Shown one piece after another: positions 38,088 through 47,348 of a DNA stretch of 64,000 nucleotides. The translations under genes and the position numbers were made by a program. Position 1 is the stretch's first letter. Each line of letters opens with the position of its first letter. The notes under the pieces were generated by a model. It was not told where the DNA came from. It saw only the letters and a program-made list of their open reading frames with translations, and did not search any database. The stretch is taken from positions 186,001 to 250,000 of the forward strand of contig NZ_JAHXZN010000003.1 in the NCBI RefSeq assembly GCF_019429485.1. The letters run 5' to 3'. The DNA comes from Sphingomonas citri. GTDB taxonomy: Bacteria; Pseudomonadota; Alphaproteobacteria; Sphingomonadales; Sphingomonadaceae.

Positions 38088-38187
38088 CTCTCCCCTCCCC
38101 TTCAGGGGAGGGGGCGGGGGTGGGGCTCTCCCCAGGCGCAGCGTCCGGGCGAAGGCCCCACCCCAAGCCCTTCTCCGAAGGGGAGAG
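38088..38187. repeat. Intergenic palindromic repeat, family B copy 2
   Basis: A 100-bp imperfect palindrome starting CTCTCCCCTCCCCTTCAGGG and ending GGGGAGAG, with GGGGTGGGGC and GCCCCACCCC inner arms as in copy 1 (16080-16176). It lies between the convergent subunit 3 and aminotransferase genes. Confidence 0.7.
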
Positions 38188-38218
38188 GCTTGTTTCGTAG
38201 CCCAGCCCGCCCCTCAAC

Positions 38219-39427
38219 TCACCCCGCCGCCTTGCCCGGCACGTTGACGCCCATGCTCTGCAGGTAGCGCTTCACGTTGCGCGCCGCCTGGCGCAGCCGC
38301 TGCTCGTTCTCGACCAAAGCGATCCGCACGAACCCCTCGCCGTTCTCGCCATAGCCGACGCCCGGCGCCACCGCGACCTTTGCGTGGCTGAGCAGCTGCT
38401 TGGAGAATTCCAGGCTGCCGAGATGTGCCAGCGCCGGCGGCAGCGGCGCCCAGGCGAACATCGAGGCGCGCGGCGCGGGCACGTCCCAGCCGGCGCGCGC
38501 GAAGCTCTCCACCAGCACGTCGCGGCGCTTGTGATAGAGCTGTCGGTTCTTCTCGACGATGTCCTGCGGGCCGTTGAGCGCGGCGCAGGCGGCGGCCTGC
38601 ACCGGCGTGAACGCGCCATAGTCGAGATAGGACTTCACCCGCGTCATCGCCGCGATCAGCTTGCGGTTGCCGACCGCGAAGCCGATCCGCCAGCCCGCCA
38701 TCGAGTAGGTCTTGCTGAGGCTGGTGAACTCCACCGCGACGTCGCGCGCGCCGGGCACCTGGAGGATCGAGACGGTCGGTTTCCCGTCATAATAGAGCTC
38801 GGAATAGGCCAGGTCGGAGATCACCCAAACTTCGTTGGCGCGCGCCCAGGCGACCAGCCGCTCGTAGAAGGCGAGGTCGACCGTCTCCGCCGTCGGGTTC
38901 GAGGGATAGTTGACCACCAGCACGCTCGGGCGCGGCACGGTGAAGGCCACGGCGCGATCGAGGCTCTCGAAATAATGTTCGTCCGGCGTGGTCGGCACCG
39001 CGCGGATCGTCGCGCCCGCGATGATGAAGCCGAAGGTGTGGATCGGGTAGCTCGGGTTGGGCGCCAGCACCACGTCGCCCGGCGCGGTGATCGCGGTGGC
39101 GAGGCTGGCGAGCCCCTCCTTCGATCCCATCGTGACGACCACCTCGGTCTCGGGGTCCACCTCCACCCCGAAGCGGCGGCCGTAGTAATTGGCCTGGGCG
39201 CGGCGTAGCCCGGGGATGCCGCGCGACTGCGAGTAGCCGTGCGCGCTCGGCTTCTGCGCCACCTCGACCAGCTTGGCGATGACGTGATCGGGCGGCGGTA
39301 GGTCGGGATTCCCCATGCCCAGGTCGATGATGTCCTCCCCGCCCGCGCGCGCCTGTGCCCGCATCGCGTTGACCTCGGCGATGACATAGGGCGGCAGGCG
39401 CTTCATGCGGTAGAATTCGTCGGACAC
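38219..39427 (-). CDS. alaC: Class I/II aminotransferase, AlaC-like
   Basis: A 402-residue PLP-dependent aminotransferase. The PLP-lysine lies in SLSKTYSMAGWRIGF; other fold-type I marks are GMGNPDLPPPDHV, MGSKEGLASLATA, NPSYPIHTFG and NYPSNPTAET. Best match by eye is the AlaC/YfdZ group that makes alanine from pyruvate with glutamate. LL-diaminopimelate aminotransferase is a near relative. The GTG at 39427 has AAGGAG 9 nt upstream, so it is preferred to the longer GTG at 39451. It is divergent from phaC. Confidence 0.87.
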   Translation of the reverse strand: MSDEFYRMKRLPPYVIAEVNAMRAQARAGGEDIIDLGMGNPDLPPPDHVIAKLVEVAQKPSAHGYSQSRGIPGLRRAQANYYGRRFGVEVDPETEVVVTMGSKEGLASLATAITAPGDVVLAPNPSYPIHTFGFIIAGATIRAVPTTPDEHYFESLDRAVAFTVPRPSVLVVNYPSNPTAETVDLAFYERLVAWARANEVWVISDLAYSELYYDGKPTVSILQVPGARDVAVEFTSLSKTYSMAGWRIGFAVGNRKLIAAMTRVKSYLDYGAFTPVQAAACAALNGPQDIVEKNRQLYHKRRDVLVESFARAGWDVPAPRASMFAWAPLPPALAHLGSLEFSKQLLSHAKVAVAPGVGYGENGEGFVRIALVENEQRLRQAARNVKRYLQSMGVNVPGKAAG

Positions 39428-39565
39428 GGGCGGGCACTCCTTTCCGTTCACCTATATCGCCATTCGCCCCGCGCGGCACCCGCCCGACAGAAAAAGCCTT
39501 CGCCTGCGCTTCGCCGCGCAACGAGCTTGCGCTATGCCGGGCGCGCCAACGAGGAGCGACGAGCC

Positions 39566-41245
39566 GTGAGCGCGACGACCAAGCCGCCGATCCCCGATCT
39601 CGCCGAGCTCCAGCACTGGACCTGGGTGGCGGGACGCGCGCAGCAGATGCTGATGGAGGCGGGCGTGCCGCTCGCCGCGCCGGAGAGAGCGGCGGCGCAG
39701 GTGCAGGACTTCTGGAGCGACTATCTGGCGCTCTGGCAGCGCTTCGCCGCGCCCGACGCCGCCGCCGCCGCCACGCCCGAGAAGGATCGCCGCTTCGCCG
39801 CCGCGGCGTGGCGGGACCACCCGCTCTTCGACTGGATCCGCCAGAGCTACGCGCTGGTCGCCGACCACCTGCTGCGCGGCGTCGACCAGCTCGACGGCGT
39901 CGACGAGCGCACCCGCGCGCAGCTACGCTTCGCCGCGCGCGGCTTCGTCGACGCGATGAGCCCGTCCAACTTCGCGCTGACCAACCCCGAGGTGATCGAG
40001 CGCACGATCGCGACGCGCGGCGAGAATCTGCTCGCGGGGCTGCAGCACCTGCTCGACGACCTGCGGCGCGGGCAGGTGACGCACAGCAAGGAGGGCGCCT
40101 TCACGCTCGGCGAGGATCTCGCCACCACACCCGGCCAGGTGATCAAGCGCACGCCCTTCTACGAATTGATCCAGTACGATCCCACGACCGAGCGGGTGCT
40201 GGCCGCGCCGCTGGTGATCTTCCCGCCTTGGATCAACCGATTCTATATCCTGGACCTGACGCGTGAGAAGAGCTTCATCCGCTGGGCGGTGGAGCAGGGA
40301 ATTACCGTCTTCGTCGTGTCGTGGCGCTCCGCCGACGCGGCGATGGCCGACGTGACCTGGGACGATTACGTCGCCGCCCAGCTCGACGCGATCGACACGG
40401 TGCGCGCGCTGCTCGACGTGCCCGCGGTCCACACCGTCGGCTATTGCGTCGCGGGGACGACGCTCGCCGCGACGCTGGCGCTGCTCGCCGCCAAGGGGGA
40501 GGAGGCGCGCGTCGCCAGTGCCACCTTCCTCACCGCACAGGTGGATTTCAGCCGCGCCGGCGACCTGCTCCACTTCGTCGACGACGAGCAGCTCAAGGTC
40601 ATGGCGACGCTCAGCCCGCAGGGCTTCCTCGACGGCCGCTATCTCGCCGCGACCTTCAACCTGCTGCGCGGGCGCGACCTGATCTGGAACTATGTCACGC
40701 AGAACTATCTGCTCGGCAAGGATCACGTGCCGTTCGACCTGCTCCACTGGAACGGCGACGTCACCAACCTGCCCGCCAAATGGCACCTCGCCTATCTCAC
40801 CGACCTGTACCGCGACAACCGGCTGGCCAAGGGGGAGATGAGCGTGGCGGGCGTGCCGATCGACCTCGCCCGCGTGACCACGCCGAGCTACGTCCAGGCG
40901 GGGCGCGAGGACCATATCGCGCCGGCCGAGAGCGTGTGGAAGCTCACCGAGCACTTCCGCGGGCCGTTACGCTTCGTGCTGGCCGGATCGGGCCATATCG
41001 CCGGCGTGGTCAACCCGCCGGCCGCGAGCAAATACCAGCACTGGATCAACGAGGCAGGCGCGGCGTCGCTCGACGAGTTCGTCGCCGGCGCGCGCGAGGT
41101 GAAGGGCAGCTGGTGGCCCGACTGGGCGGCGTGGCTGCGCGCGCTCGCGCCCGAGGAGGTGCCCGCCACCGGCGCGCGCGTGCCGGGCGCGAGCGCGCTG
41201 GCCGCGATCGAGCCCGCACCAGGAAGCTACGTGCGCGCGCGGTGA
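39566..41245 (+). CDS. phaC: Class I poly(3-hydroxyalkanoate) synthase
   Basis: A 559-residue alpha/beta-hydrolase-type polymerase that joins 3-hydroxyacyl-CoA units into storage polyester on granules. The catalytic Cys is residue 294 in GYCVAGTTLA. The Asp in AGREDHIAP and the His in GSGHIAGVVNPP complete the triad. N-terminal SPSNFALTNPE is a class I hallmark. The GTG at 39566 follows GAGGAG. The lipase-box Gly-Gly is Gly-Ala-Gly here, which from memory is common in sphingomonads. No phaA, phaB, phasin or phaR gene is adjacent. Confidence 0.93.
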   Translation: MSATTKPPIPDLAELQHWTWVAGRAQQMLMEAGVPLAAPERAAAQVQDFWSDYLALWQRFAAPDAAAAATPEKDRRFAAAAWRDHPLFDWIRQSYALVADHLLRGVDQLDGVDERTRAQLRFAARGFVDAMSPSNFALTNPEVIERTIATRGENLLAGLQHLLDDLRRGQVTHSKEGAFTLGEDLATTPGQVIKRTPFYELIQYDPTTERVLAAPLVIFPPWINRFYILDLTREKSFIRWAVEQGITVFVVSWRSADAAMADVTWDDYVAAQLDAIDTVRALLDVPAVHTVGYCVAGTTLAATLALLAAKGEEARVASATFLTAQVDFSRAGDLLHFVDDEQLKVMATLSPQGFLDGRYLAATFNLLRGRDLIWNYVTQNYLLGKDHVPFDLLHWNGDVTNLPAKWHLAYLTDLYRDNRLAKGEMSVAGVPIDLARVTTPSYVQAGREDHIAPAESVWKLTEHFRGPLRFVLAGSGHIAGVVNPPAASKYQHWINEAGAASLDEFVAGAREVKGSWWPDWAAWLRALAPEEVPATGARVPGASALAAIEPAPGSYVRAR

Positions 41246-41273
41246 CGCCCTCCCCCCGCGCGGGAGAGGGGCG
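41246..41273. terminator. Candidate bidirectional terminator
   Basis: CGCCCTCCCCCCGCG pairs imperfectly with CGGGAGAGGGGCG between the convergent phaC and sugar-dehydrogenase genes. GC-rich stem with no clear U-tail. Confidence 0.4.
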
Positions 41274-41280
41274 ATCCGCC

Positions 41281-42582
41281 TCAGCCCGCCTTCTTCGGGG
41301 TGAGCCGCAGCAGCTTGGCGTCGGCGCCGTCCTCGAGCAGCCAGAGCGCACCGTCGGGGCCGCTCACCACCGCGCGGATGCGGTTGCCCATGTCCCAGCG
41401 CTCCGCCTCGCGCGCCTTGGTGCCGTCGAACGCGATCCGCACCAGAGCGGTCGCCGCCAGCCCGCCCACGAAGGCCGAGCCGCGCCAGTCGGGGAACAGC
41501 GTGCCGTCGTAGAAGGTCAGCCCGGCCGGCGCGATCACCGGGTTCCAGTAGAGCGCTGGTTCGGCCAGGTCGGGCCGCGTCGTCGGGCTCGGGATCGGCA
41601 CGTCGTCGTAGTTCGAGCCGTAGGACACTAGGGGCCAGCCGTAATTCCTGCCCGGCTCGATCAGGTTGAGCTCGTCGCCGCCCTTCGGCCCCATCTCGAC
41701 GGACCACAGCCGGCCCTGCGCGTCGAAGGCGAGCCCATAGGGGTTGCGATGGCCGCTGCTCCACGTCTCCGCCGGCGTCAGGTTCGGCGCGGGCACGGTG
41801 ACCTGCCGACCCTTGGCCTTGGCCGCCGCGACGGTGTTCTCGGGCGGGTCGATCAGCGACAGCGTGGTGGCGCCGACCTTGCCCTCGGCGGGATTGCCAG
41901 GGGCGGGCTTGCCGTCGAGCGTCAGCCGCAGGATCTTGCCGACGGGCTGGTCGGGGTCCTGCGCCGGCGTCATGCGCTGGCGGTCGCCCGCGGCGAGGAA
42001 CAGGTGCTGGCCGTCGGGCGCGAAGGCGATATAGGCGCCGAACTGGCCGCCCTGGCCGCGCGGCAGCTGCCGCCAGATCACCTTGAGCCCCGCCAACGCG
42101 GGTGCGGCCGCGGCAGGATCGATCGTCGCGCGCGCCAGCGCGAGCGAGTCGCCGCCGGTGCCGGGCTCGCTGTAGCTGATGTACACCGCGTGATCGCTGG
42201 CGAAGCGCGGCGACACGGCGACGTCGAGCAGGCCGCCCTGGCCCTCGTCGTGCACCTTGGGCACGCCGCTTACCTTGGTCTTCTTGCCGTCGGTGGTGAC
42301 GAGCCAGATCTGCCCCGGCTTCTCGGTCACCAGCATGCGCCGGTCGGGCAGGAAGGCGAGCGCCCAGGGCTGGTCGAAGGTCGTCACGGTGGCGGTGTCG
42401 AACGGCTTGGTCGCGGCCGGCTTGGCATCGCCGTAATTCACCGGCGCGGCCGCGGTGGTGGGCGCGCCGCTGCTCGGGGCGGCGGCGTTCGGCTGCTGCT
42501 GGTTGCTGGCCGGGGTGGTCGTGCCGCCGCACCCTGCCAGCGCCGCGGAAATCGTCGTGAAGGCCAATAGATTCCGCAGCAT
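41281..42582 (-). CDS. PQQ-type sugar dehydrogenase lipoprotein (aldose dehydrogenase-like)
   Basis: A 433-residue six-bladed propeller of the glucose/sorbosone dehydrogenase family. A lipoprotein signal (MLRNLLAFTTISAALAGC, lipid Cys 18) is followed by a low-complexity Q/A/P linker. Family blocks are QPWALAFLPDRRMLVTEKPG, GGLLDVAVSP, GHRNPYGLAFDAQGRLW, EMGPKGGDELN and GRNYGWP, which place PQQ and calcium ligands. It would oxidise aldoses in the periplasm if PQQ is available; PQQ synthesis genes are not in the window. AGAGAGGA precedes the ATG. Confidence 0.9.
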   Translation of the reverse strand: MLRNLLAFTTISAALAGCGGTTTPASNQQQPNAAAPSSGAPTTAAAPVNYGDAKPAATKPFDTATVTTFDQPWALAFLPDRRMLVTEKPGQIWLVTTDGKKTKVSGVPKVHDEGQGGLLDVAVSPRFASDHAVYISYSEPGTGGDSLALARATIDPAAAAPALAGLKVIWRQLPRGQGGQFGAYIAFAPDGQHLFLAAGDRQRMTPAQDPDQPVGKILRLTLDGKPAPGNPAEGKVGATTLSLIDPPENTVAAAKAKGRQVTVPAPNLTPAETWSSGHRNPYGLAFDAQGRLWSVEMGPKGGDELNLIEPGRNYGWPLVSYGSNYDDVPIPSPTTRPDLAEPALYWNPVIAPAGLTFYDGTLFPDWRGSAFVGGLAATALVRIAFDGTKAREAERWDMGNRIRAVVSGPDGALWLLEDGADAKLLRLTPKKAG

Positions 42583-42702
42583 AGATCCTCTCTCTTACCC
42601 GGGTCGCGCGCGACCTTAGTGGCGCCGTCGGCGCTCGCCTAGGCGGCATCGCGCTGCCGCAGGGCAGGCCGCGGCGAGTTGCCGTCGCGGAAGGACTAAT
42701 CT

Positions 42703-44208
42703 ATGCTAGCCAGCATCTTGGACGATCCTTCCCGCGCCTCCCCACCGCTGCTCCCGCGCGAGCCAGACGCCGCGGTCCGCGCGGCGGTGGCCGCATTCGC
42801 GGCGCGACTGGCGCAGGGCGATCCATGGGTCGCGGCGTTCGACGAATCGATCACGCCGATGGCGATCAGCGACCCGACGCTGCCCGACAACCCGTTGCTC
42901 TACGTCAATCGCGCGTTCGAGGCGCTGACCGGCTTCACCGCGGCCGAGTTGGTCGGCCGCAACTGTCGCTTCATGCAGGGCCCGCTGACCGACCCCGCCG
43001 AGGTGACTCGGCTGCGCGAGGCGATCGCGCGGCACGAGCGCGTCGAGGTCGACCTGCTCAACCACCGCCGCGACGGTGCGCCCTTTTGGAACCGGCTGAC
43101 CGTCGCCCCCGTGTATGACGCTCACGGGTCGCTACGGTACTTCGTGTCGTCGCAGCTCGACGTGACCCTCGAGCGCCATCGGCTCGCGCGATTGCAGCAG
43201 GATCGTGAGCAGCTCGCCCTTGAGGTGGCCGAGCGCGACGCCGCGATCGCCGAGCGCGAGGAGCGGCTGGCGCTGGCGCTGCGCGCGGGCGGGCTGGGTA
43301 CCTTCTCGCTCGATCCGGCGACGGGCGCGATCACCTCCTCGGCGAGCTGCAAGGCCAATTTCGGTCGCGCACCCGACGAGGATATCACGATCGACGAGCT
43401 GGTCGCCGCGGTGCACCCGATCGACCGCGATCGCGTCGCGGCGGCGATGACCGCCACATTCGAGCGCGGCGCGGCCTATGACATCGAGTATCGCGTGCTC
43501 ACCCCGGCGGGCGAGCAGCGCTGGATCGCGGTGCACGCCGAGATGCAGTATCGCGCCGACGGCACGCCGCTGGCGATGGTGGGCTTCACGACCAACATCT
43601 CCGACCGCAAGTTCGCCGAGGAACATCGCGCCGTGCTGGCGCGCGAGCTGACGCATCGCGTGAAGAACATCCTGGCGACCGTTGGCGCGGTGGTGAGCCA
43701 GACGCTGCGCGACGCGCCCTCGCTCCCCGCCGCGCGCGGCGCGGTGGCGGGGCGTATCGCCAGCCTCGGCGCCGCGCACGAGCTGCTGGTGCACGACGAG
43801 GTCGAGGGCGCGGCGATCGGTGATATCGTCGAGCGCGTGCTCGCGCCCTTCGCCGACCGCGACGGCCGCCGCTTCGACGCGGCGGGACCCTCGATCCGGC
43901 TCAGCCCCGAGATCACGCTGGCGCTGTCGATGGCGTTGCACGAGCTCGCCACCAACGCGATCAAGTACGGCGCCTTGTCGGTGCCGGAGGGGCGGGTGAC
44001 GATCCGCTGGACGCTGGCGGGGGACGACGGCGCGCGCCGCTTCCGTTTCTCCTGGGTCGAGCAGGGCGGCCCCGCGGTGACTCCGCCGGCGCGCGTCGGC
44101 TTCGGCTCGCGCATGATCGAGCGCGTGCTGGCGCCGCACGTCAGCGGTCCGGTGGCCGTGGCCTATTTACCCGAGGGAGTGCGGTTCGAGGTCGAGGCGC
44201 CGGTGTAG
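42703..44208 (+). CDS. LOV-PAS-HWE blue-light sensor histidine kinase
   Basis: A 501-residue soluble kinase. The LOV domain (about 42-157) has the flavin-adduct Cys 88 in GRNCRFMQG, plus NPLLYVNRAFEALTGF. A linker coil (160-190) and a second PAS domain (about 188-308) follow. The kinase is of the HWE/HisKA_2 type with phospho-His 318 in ELTHRVKNILATV and an ATPase with HELATNAIKYGALS. No membrane segments. Such photoreceptors sense blue light through an FMN-Cys adduct. No response regulator is encoded beside it. In alphaproteobacteria HWE kinases often feed the PhyR/NepR/EcfG stress pathway, which is a possibility here. Confidence 0.95.
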   Translation: MLASILDDPSRASPPLLPREPDAAVRAAVAAFAARLAQGDPWVAAFDESITPMAISDPTLPDNPLLYVNRAFEALTGFTAAELVGRNCRFMQGPLTDPAEVTRLREAIARHERVEVDLLNHRRDGAPFWNRLTVAPVYDAHGSLRYFVSSQLDVTLERHRLARLQQDREQLALEVAERDAAIAEREERLALALRAGGLGTFSLDPATGAITSSASCKANFGRAPDEDITIDELVAAVHPIDRDRVAAAMTATFERGAAYDIEYRVLTPAGEQRWIAVHAEMQYRADGTPLAMVGFTTNISDRKFAEEHRAVLARELTHRVKNILATVGAVVSQTLRDAPSLPAARGAVAGRIASLGAAHELLVHDEVEGAAIGDIVERVLAPFADRDGRRFDAAGPSIRLSPEITLALSMALHELATNAIKYGALSVPEGRVTIRWTLAGDDGARRFRFSWVEQGGPAVTPPARVGFGSRMIERVLAPHVSGPVAVAYLPEGVRFEVEAPV

Positions 44209-44511
44209 GGCGGGGGGCGCATGACCTCGGTGCACGTGAGGGTGCTTGATGAGGGCGGTCTTTGCCGCATCGTCAGCCCCTAATTTGACATGACCCGTTG
44301 TTCGTCATCCCCGCGCAGGCGGGGATCCAGACGCGCGGGTCCCGCCTTGAGCCGCGACCTCAGCGTTCATGGATCCCCGTCTTCGAGGGGATGACGGTAT
44401 CGAGGGCAAGGGAGTGAGACTCTCGACATTCCGTCGCTACGTCTGGCTGCCTCGATCCGTACCCGTTCTGACAGCGGCCAGGCACCATGGCGCAGAGCCG
44501 CCCTGCCACCC
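44209..44511. repeat. 303-nt gap holding family A palindrome copy 3
   Basis: The element spans 44303-44396, opening CGTCATCCCCGCGC and closing GGGGATGACG, with inner GGGGATCCA / TGGATCCCC arms. Outside it the gap shows no ORF or promoter that I can support. The flanking genes are convergent, so the palindrome may also end transcription. Confidence 0.6.
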
Positions 44512-45390
44512 TCACCCCAGCCGCCCGCGCGCGCGCAGCTCGTCGCTGGCGATCGCGCGCAGCCGCGTGGCGACGCGCGGGTCCAGCCCGAGGTCGTCGG
44601 CCGCGCGCTCGCGCCCGTCGAGCCGGTGCGGGTCGGTGCCGGTGAGCGTGCCGAAGGTCATCAGCGCCTCAAGGTAGTAACCCTCCGCGCTGGCGTGATA
44701 CTGGTCCCAGCTCCACAGGCTGACCTGGCCGAACGCGATGCCGTCATAGGGATCGGGGTCGGCGAGCCCGTCGCGGATCGCGCGGTTCCATGCGCTGCCC
44801 ACCGCCACCGCGGCGGTGAGGCCGTTCCCCTCCGCGACCGCTCGGTCGGTCGCGGCGGCGAGCTCGTCCGCCATCGCGACGATCGGCTGGCCGGACCAGC
44901 GTGCGCCGGGGCGGTAGGTGAGGTCGGCGCGCGACCAGGTGGCGACGAGGTCGACGATCACCGCGGGATTGCGCGCGCGGAACAGCGCGGCGAGGTCGCG
45001 CGCGGCGGCGACGTGGCGCGCCGGGTCGCCGGGTCGCGCCGGATCGAGCGTGCTGTAGCCCTGCAGCACGACCGCGTCCCACGATCGATCGATCAGCGCG
45101 CGCCGGTTCTGGAGGTGCCAGGCGAGTTCCTTGCCCGGCGAGGTCTCGAGGCTGACCTGCCAGTCGAGCCCGGCCTCGTCGGCGAAGGTCTTGAACAACG
45201 CGGGCACGCCGCCGATCCCCTCGCCGTTGAGATCGGTGACGCGATCGGGTCGGTAGCGCTGCACCGGCGAGTTGGCGCCGAAGGTGAAGCTGTTGCCGAT
45301 GAAGAGGACGGTGCGCGCGGCGGCGGTCTGGGGCAACGCCGCGGCGAGTAGCAGCACGGCGACGAGCGCGCGGGGGAGGAGGCGGGTCAT
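44512..45390 (-). CDS. Secreted SGNH-hydrolase-like protein
   Basis: A 292-residue protein with a signal peptide (to about residue 25, TAAA-R). The start of the mature domain reads VLFIGNSFTFGAN, a GNS variant of the SGNH block I motif with candidate nucleophile S34. The C-terminal WDQYHASAEGYYLEAL supplies a D-x-x-H-like pair. GDSL/SGNH enzymes are esterases or acetylesterases. The length fits, but blocks II and III are weakly visible, so catalytic competence is uncertain. It is 91 nt after the UDP-glucose dehydrogenase gene on the same strand. Confidence 0.72.
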   Translation of the reverse strand: MTRLLPRALVAVLLLAAALPQTAAARTVLFIGNSFTFGANSPVQRYRPDRVTDLNGEGIGGVPALFKTFADEAGLDWQVSLETSPGKELAWHLQNRRALIDRSWDAVVLQGYSTLDPARPGDPARHVAAARDLAALFRARNPAVIVDLVATWSRADLTYRPGARWSGQPIVAMADELAAATDRAVAEGNGLTAAVAVGSAWNRAIRDGLADPDPYDGIAFGQVSLWSWDQYHASAEGYYLEALMTFGTLTGTDPHRLDGRERAADDLGLDPRVATRLRAIASDELRARGRLG

Positions 45391-45481
45391 GCCGTCAAGA
45401 CAGCAGACCCGCGCGCCGCTGCCAAGGGTATAGCGCGGCGCCGATCCGCCCGCTTCAGCGGAGGACCGGCGCCGTCGCGGC

Positions 45482-46783
45482 TCAGCGACCGATGCTGGTA
45501 TACTGGAAACCCGCCGCGGCGATCTCGTCGGGCGTGTAGATGTTGCGCAGGTCGATCAGCACCGGCGTCTTGAGCAGCGACTTGACGCGATCGAGGTCGA
45601 GCGCGCGGAACTGGTCCCACTCGGTCACGATCGCGAGCGCGTCGGCGCCCTCGATCGCCTCGTACGGCCCCTTGCAATAGACCACGTCGCCGAGCAGCTT
45701 CTCGGCCTGCTCCATGCCCTCGGGGTCATAGGCCTTCACCGTCGCGCCGGCGTCCTGCAGCGTCTGGATCACGGCGATCGCGGGCGAGTCGCGCATGTCG
45801 TCGGTGTTGGGCTTGAAGGTCAGGCCCAGCACCGCGACGGTCTTGCCGCGGACGTCGTCGCCCATCGCGTGGACGATCTTGCGCCCCATCGCGCGCTTGC
45901 GGTTGTCGTTGACCGCCACCACCGCCTCGACGATGCGCTGCGGCGCGTCATAGTCCTGGCTGGTCTTGAGCAGCGCCAGCGTGTCCTTGGGGAAGCACGA
46001 GCCGCCGTAGCCGGGACCGGCATGGAGGAACTTGGCGCCGATGCGATTGTCCAACCCGATGCCGCGGCTGACGTCCTTCACGTCCGCGCCCACCTTCTCG
46101 CACAGATCGGCGATCTCGTTGATGAAGGTGATCTTGGTCGCGAGGAAGGCGTTGCCGGCGTATTTGATCAGCTCGGCGGTGCGGCGGCGGGTCACCAGGA
46201 TCGGCGCGGCGTTGAGGTACAGCGGGCGGTACACCTGACGCATCACGTCGGTGGCGCGCTCGTCCTCCGAGCCGATGACGATGCGGTCGGGCCGCTTGAA
46301 ATCGTCGATCGCGGCGCCCTCGCGCAGAAACTCGGGGTTGGAGACCACGCCGAAGTCCGCGTCCGGGGCGGCCTCGCCGATGATCCGCTCCACCTCGTCG
46401 CCGGTGCCGACGGGCACGGTCGACTTGGTGACGATGACGGTATAGCCGGTGATCGCCTCACCGATCTCCTTGGCGGCGGCGTAGACGTACGACAGATCGG
46501 CGTGACCGTCGCCGCGGCGCGACGGCGTGCCGACCGCGATGAAGACCGCGTCGGCGTCCTTGACGCCGTCCTTGAGGTCGGTGGTGAAGCGCAGGCGCCC
46601 GGCCTGGACGTTACGCGCGACGAGATCCTCCAGACCCGGCTCGTAGATCGGCATCTTGCCGGCGAGCAGTCGCTCGATCTTGCCCTGATCCTTGTCGACG
46701 CAGACGACGTCGTGGCCGAAGTCGGCGAAGCAGGTGCCCGATACCAGCCCGACATAGCCCGAGCCGATCATGGTGATGCGCAA
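45482..46783 (-). CDS. ugd: UDP-glucose 6-dehydrogenase
   Basis: A 433-residue NAD-dependent dehydrogenase that makes UDP-glucuronate for envelope polysaccharides. N-terminal Rossmann motif MRITMIGSGYVGLVSGTCFAD. Catalytic Cys in GPGYGGSCFPKDT, with FINEIADLCEKVGAD and KTVAVLGLTFKPNTDDMRDSP also typical. An AGGAG box lies upstream of the ATG. A sugar-nucleotide epimerase of the UDP-glucuronate type lies at the right window edge, the next possible step, though 17 kb away. Confidence 0.96.
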   Translation of the reverse strand: MRITMIGSGYVGLVSGTCFADFGHDVVCVDKDQGKIERLLAGKMPIYEPGLEDLVARNVQAGRLRFTTDLKDGVKDADAVFIAVGTPSRRGDGHADLSYVYAAAKEIGEAITGYTVIVTKSTVPVGTGDEVERIIGEAAPDADFGVVSNPEFLREGAAIDDFKRPDRIVIGSEDERATDVMRQVYRPLYLNAAPILVTRRRTAELIKYAGNAFLATKITFINEIADLCEKVGADVKDVSRGIGLDNRIGAKFLHAGPGYGGSCFPKDTLALLKTSQDYDAPQRIVEAVVAVNDNRKRAMGRKIVHAMGDDVRGKTVAVLGLTFKPNTDDMRDSPAIAVIQTLQDAGATVKAYDPEGMEQAEKLLGDVVYCKGPYEAIEGADALAIVTEWDQFRALDLDRVKSLLKTPVLIDLRNIYTPDEIAAAGFQYTSIGR

Positions 46784-46889
46784 GGTGGTCGCTCCTGTTG
46801 ATTGACGATGGGACGCGATCGGCCCCTCGCACGGAGCGCTACCCGTTACGTTCGCGGTCTGGCAAGCCGCAAGCGGTGCAGTGCAGCAT

Positions 46890-47258
46890 TCAACTGCTTG
46901 GATATGGGGCGGCTGGTACAGCGGGGCGGGGTCGGCGGGCGGTCGCGCGGCGCCAGCGCCGGCGGCGGTGCTGCGCCACCGCGGCGATGGCGACGGGCCA
47001 CAGCATCGTCAGCGTGACGTCGCCGAGCGTATCGCGCAGCGTCCAGCTCGGCGACGCGGCGAGCCAGTCAAGCGCTTCGTTGAGCATCTCGGCCGCGAAC
47101 ACGCAGTGGAGTGCGGCGAACGAGCCGCGCCGCTCGCGCAGGACGAGGCGCGCCAGCAGATAGATCGCGAGCCCGGCGTGGACGTGGAGCAACGGCGCGG
47201 GCCCGGCGGTCGCGACGATTTGGTCAATCAGCTGCTTGTAGGCGCGAGCGAGTTCCAT
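46890..47258 (-). CDS. Hypothetical small membrane protein
   Basis: A 122-residue protein with three predicted helices (about 22-40, 45-66, 78-95) and a basic Arg-rich tail (RRRRWRRAT) ending in proline-rich sequence. His residues occur in HVHAG and LHCVF. I do not recognise the family. It has no clear Shine-Dalgarno sequence and lies between the cytochrome oxidase genes and ugd on the same strand. Coding is supported by hydrophobicity and codon bias only. Confidence 0.6.
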   Translation of the reverse strand: MELARAYKQLIDQIVATAGPAPLLHVHAGLAIYLLARLVLRERRGSFAALHCVFAAEMLNEALDWLAASPSWTLRDTLGDVTLTMLWPVAIAAVAQHRRRRWRRATARRPRPAVPAAPYPSS

Positions 47259-47348
47259 CGCGGCCGGTGTAGCGGGGAGGGGTTACGGAAATGCTAGGGG
47301 ACGAGGGGGAGCGAGGAGCGCGGCGCCGACAGGGAGCCTTGGCCGCCC

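Noticed and set aside
40439..40460. PHA synthase box with Gly-Ala-Gly instead of Gly-Gly as a sign of inactivity
   Set aside because: Catalytic Cys, Asp and His are all present and this variant is, from memory, common in sphingomonad PhaC.
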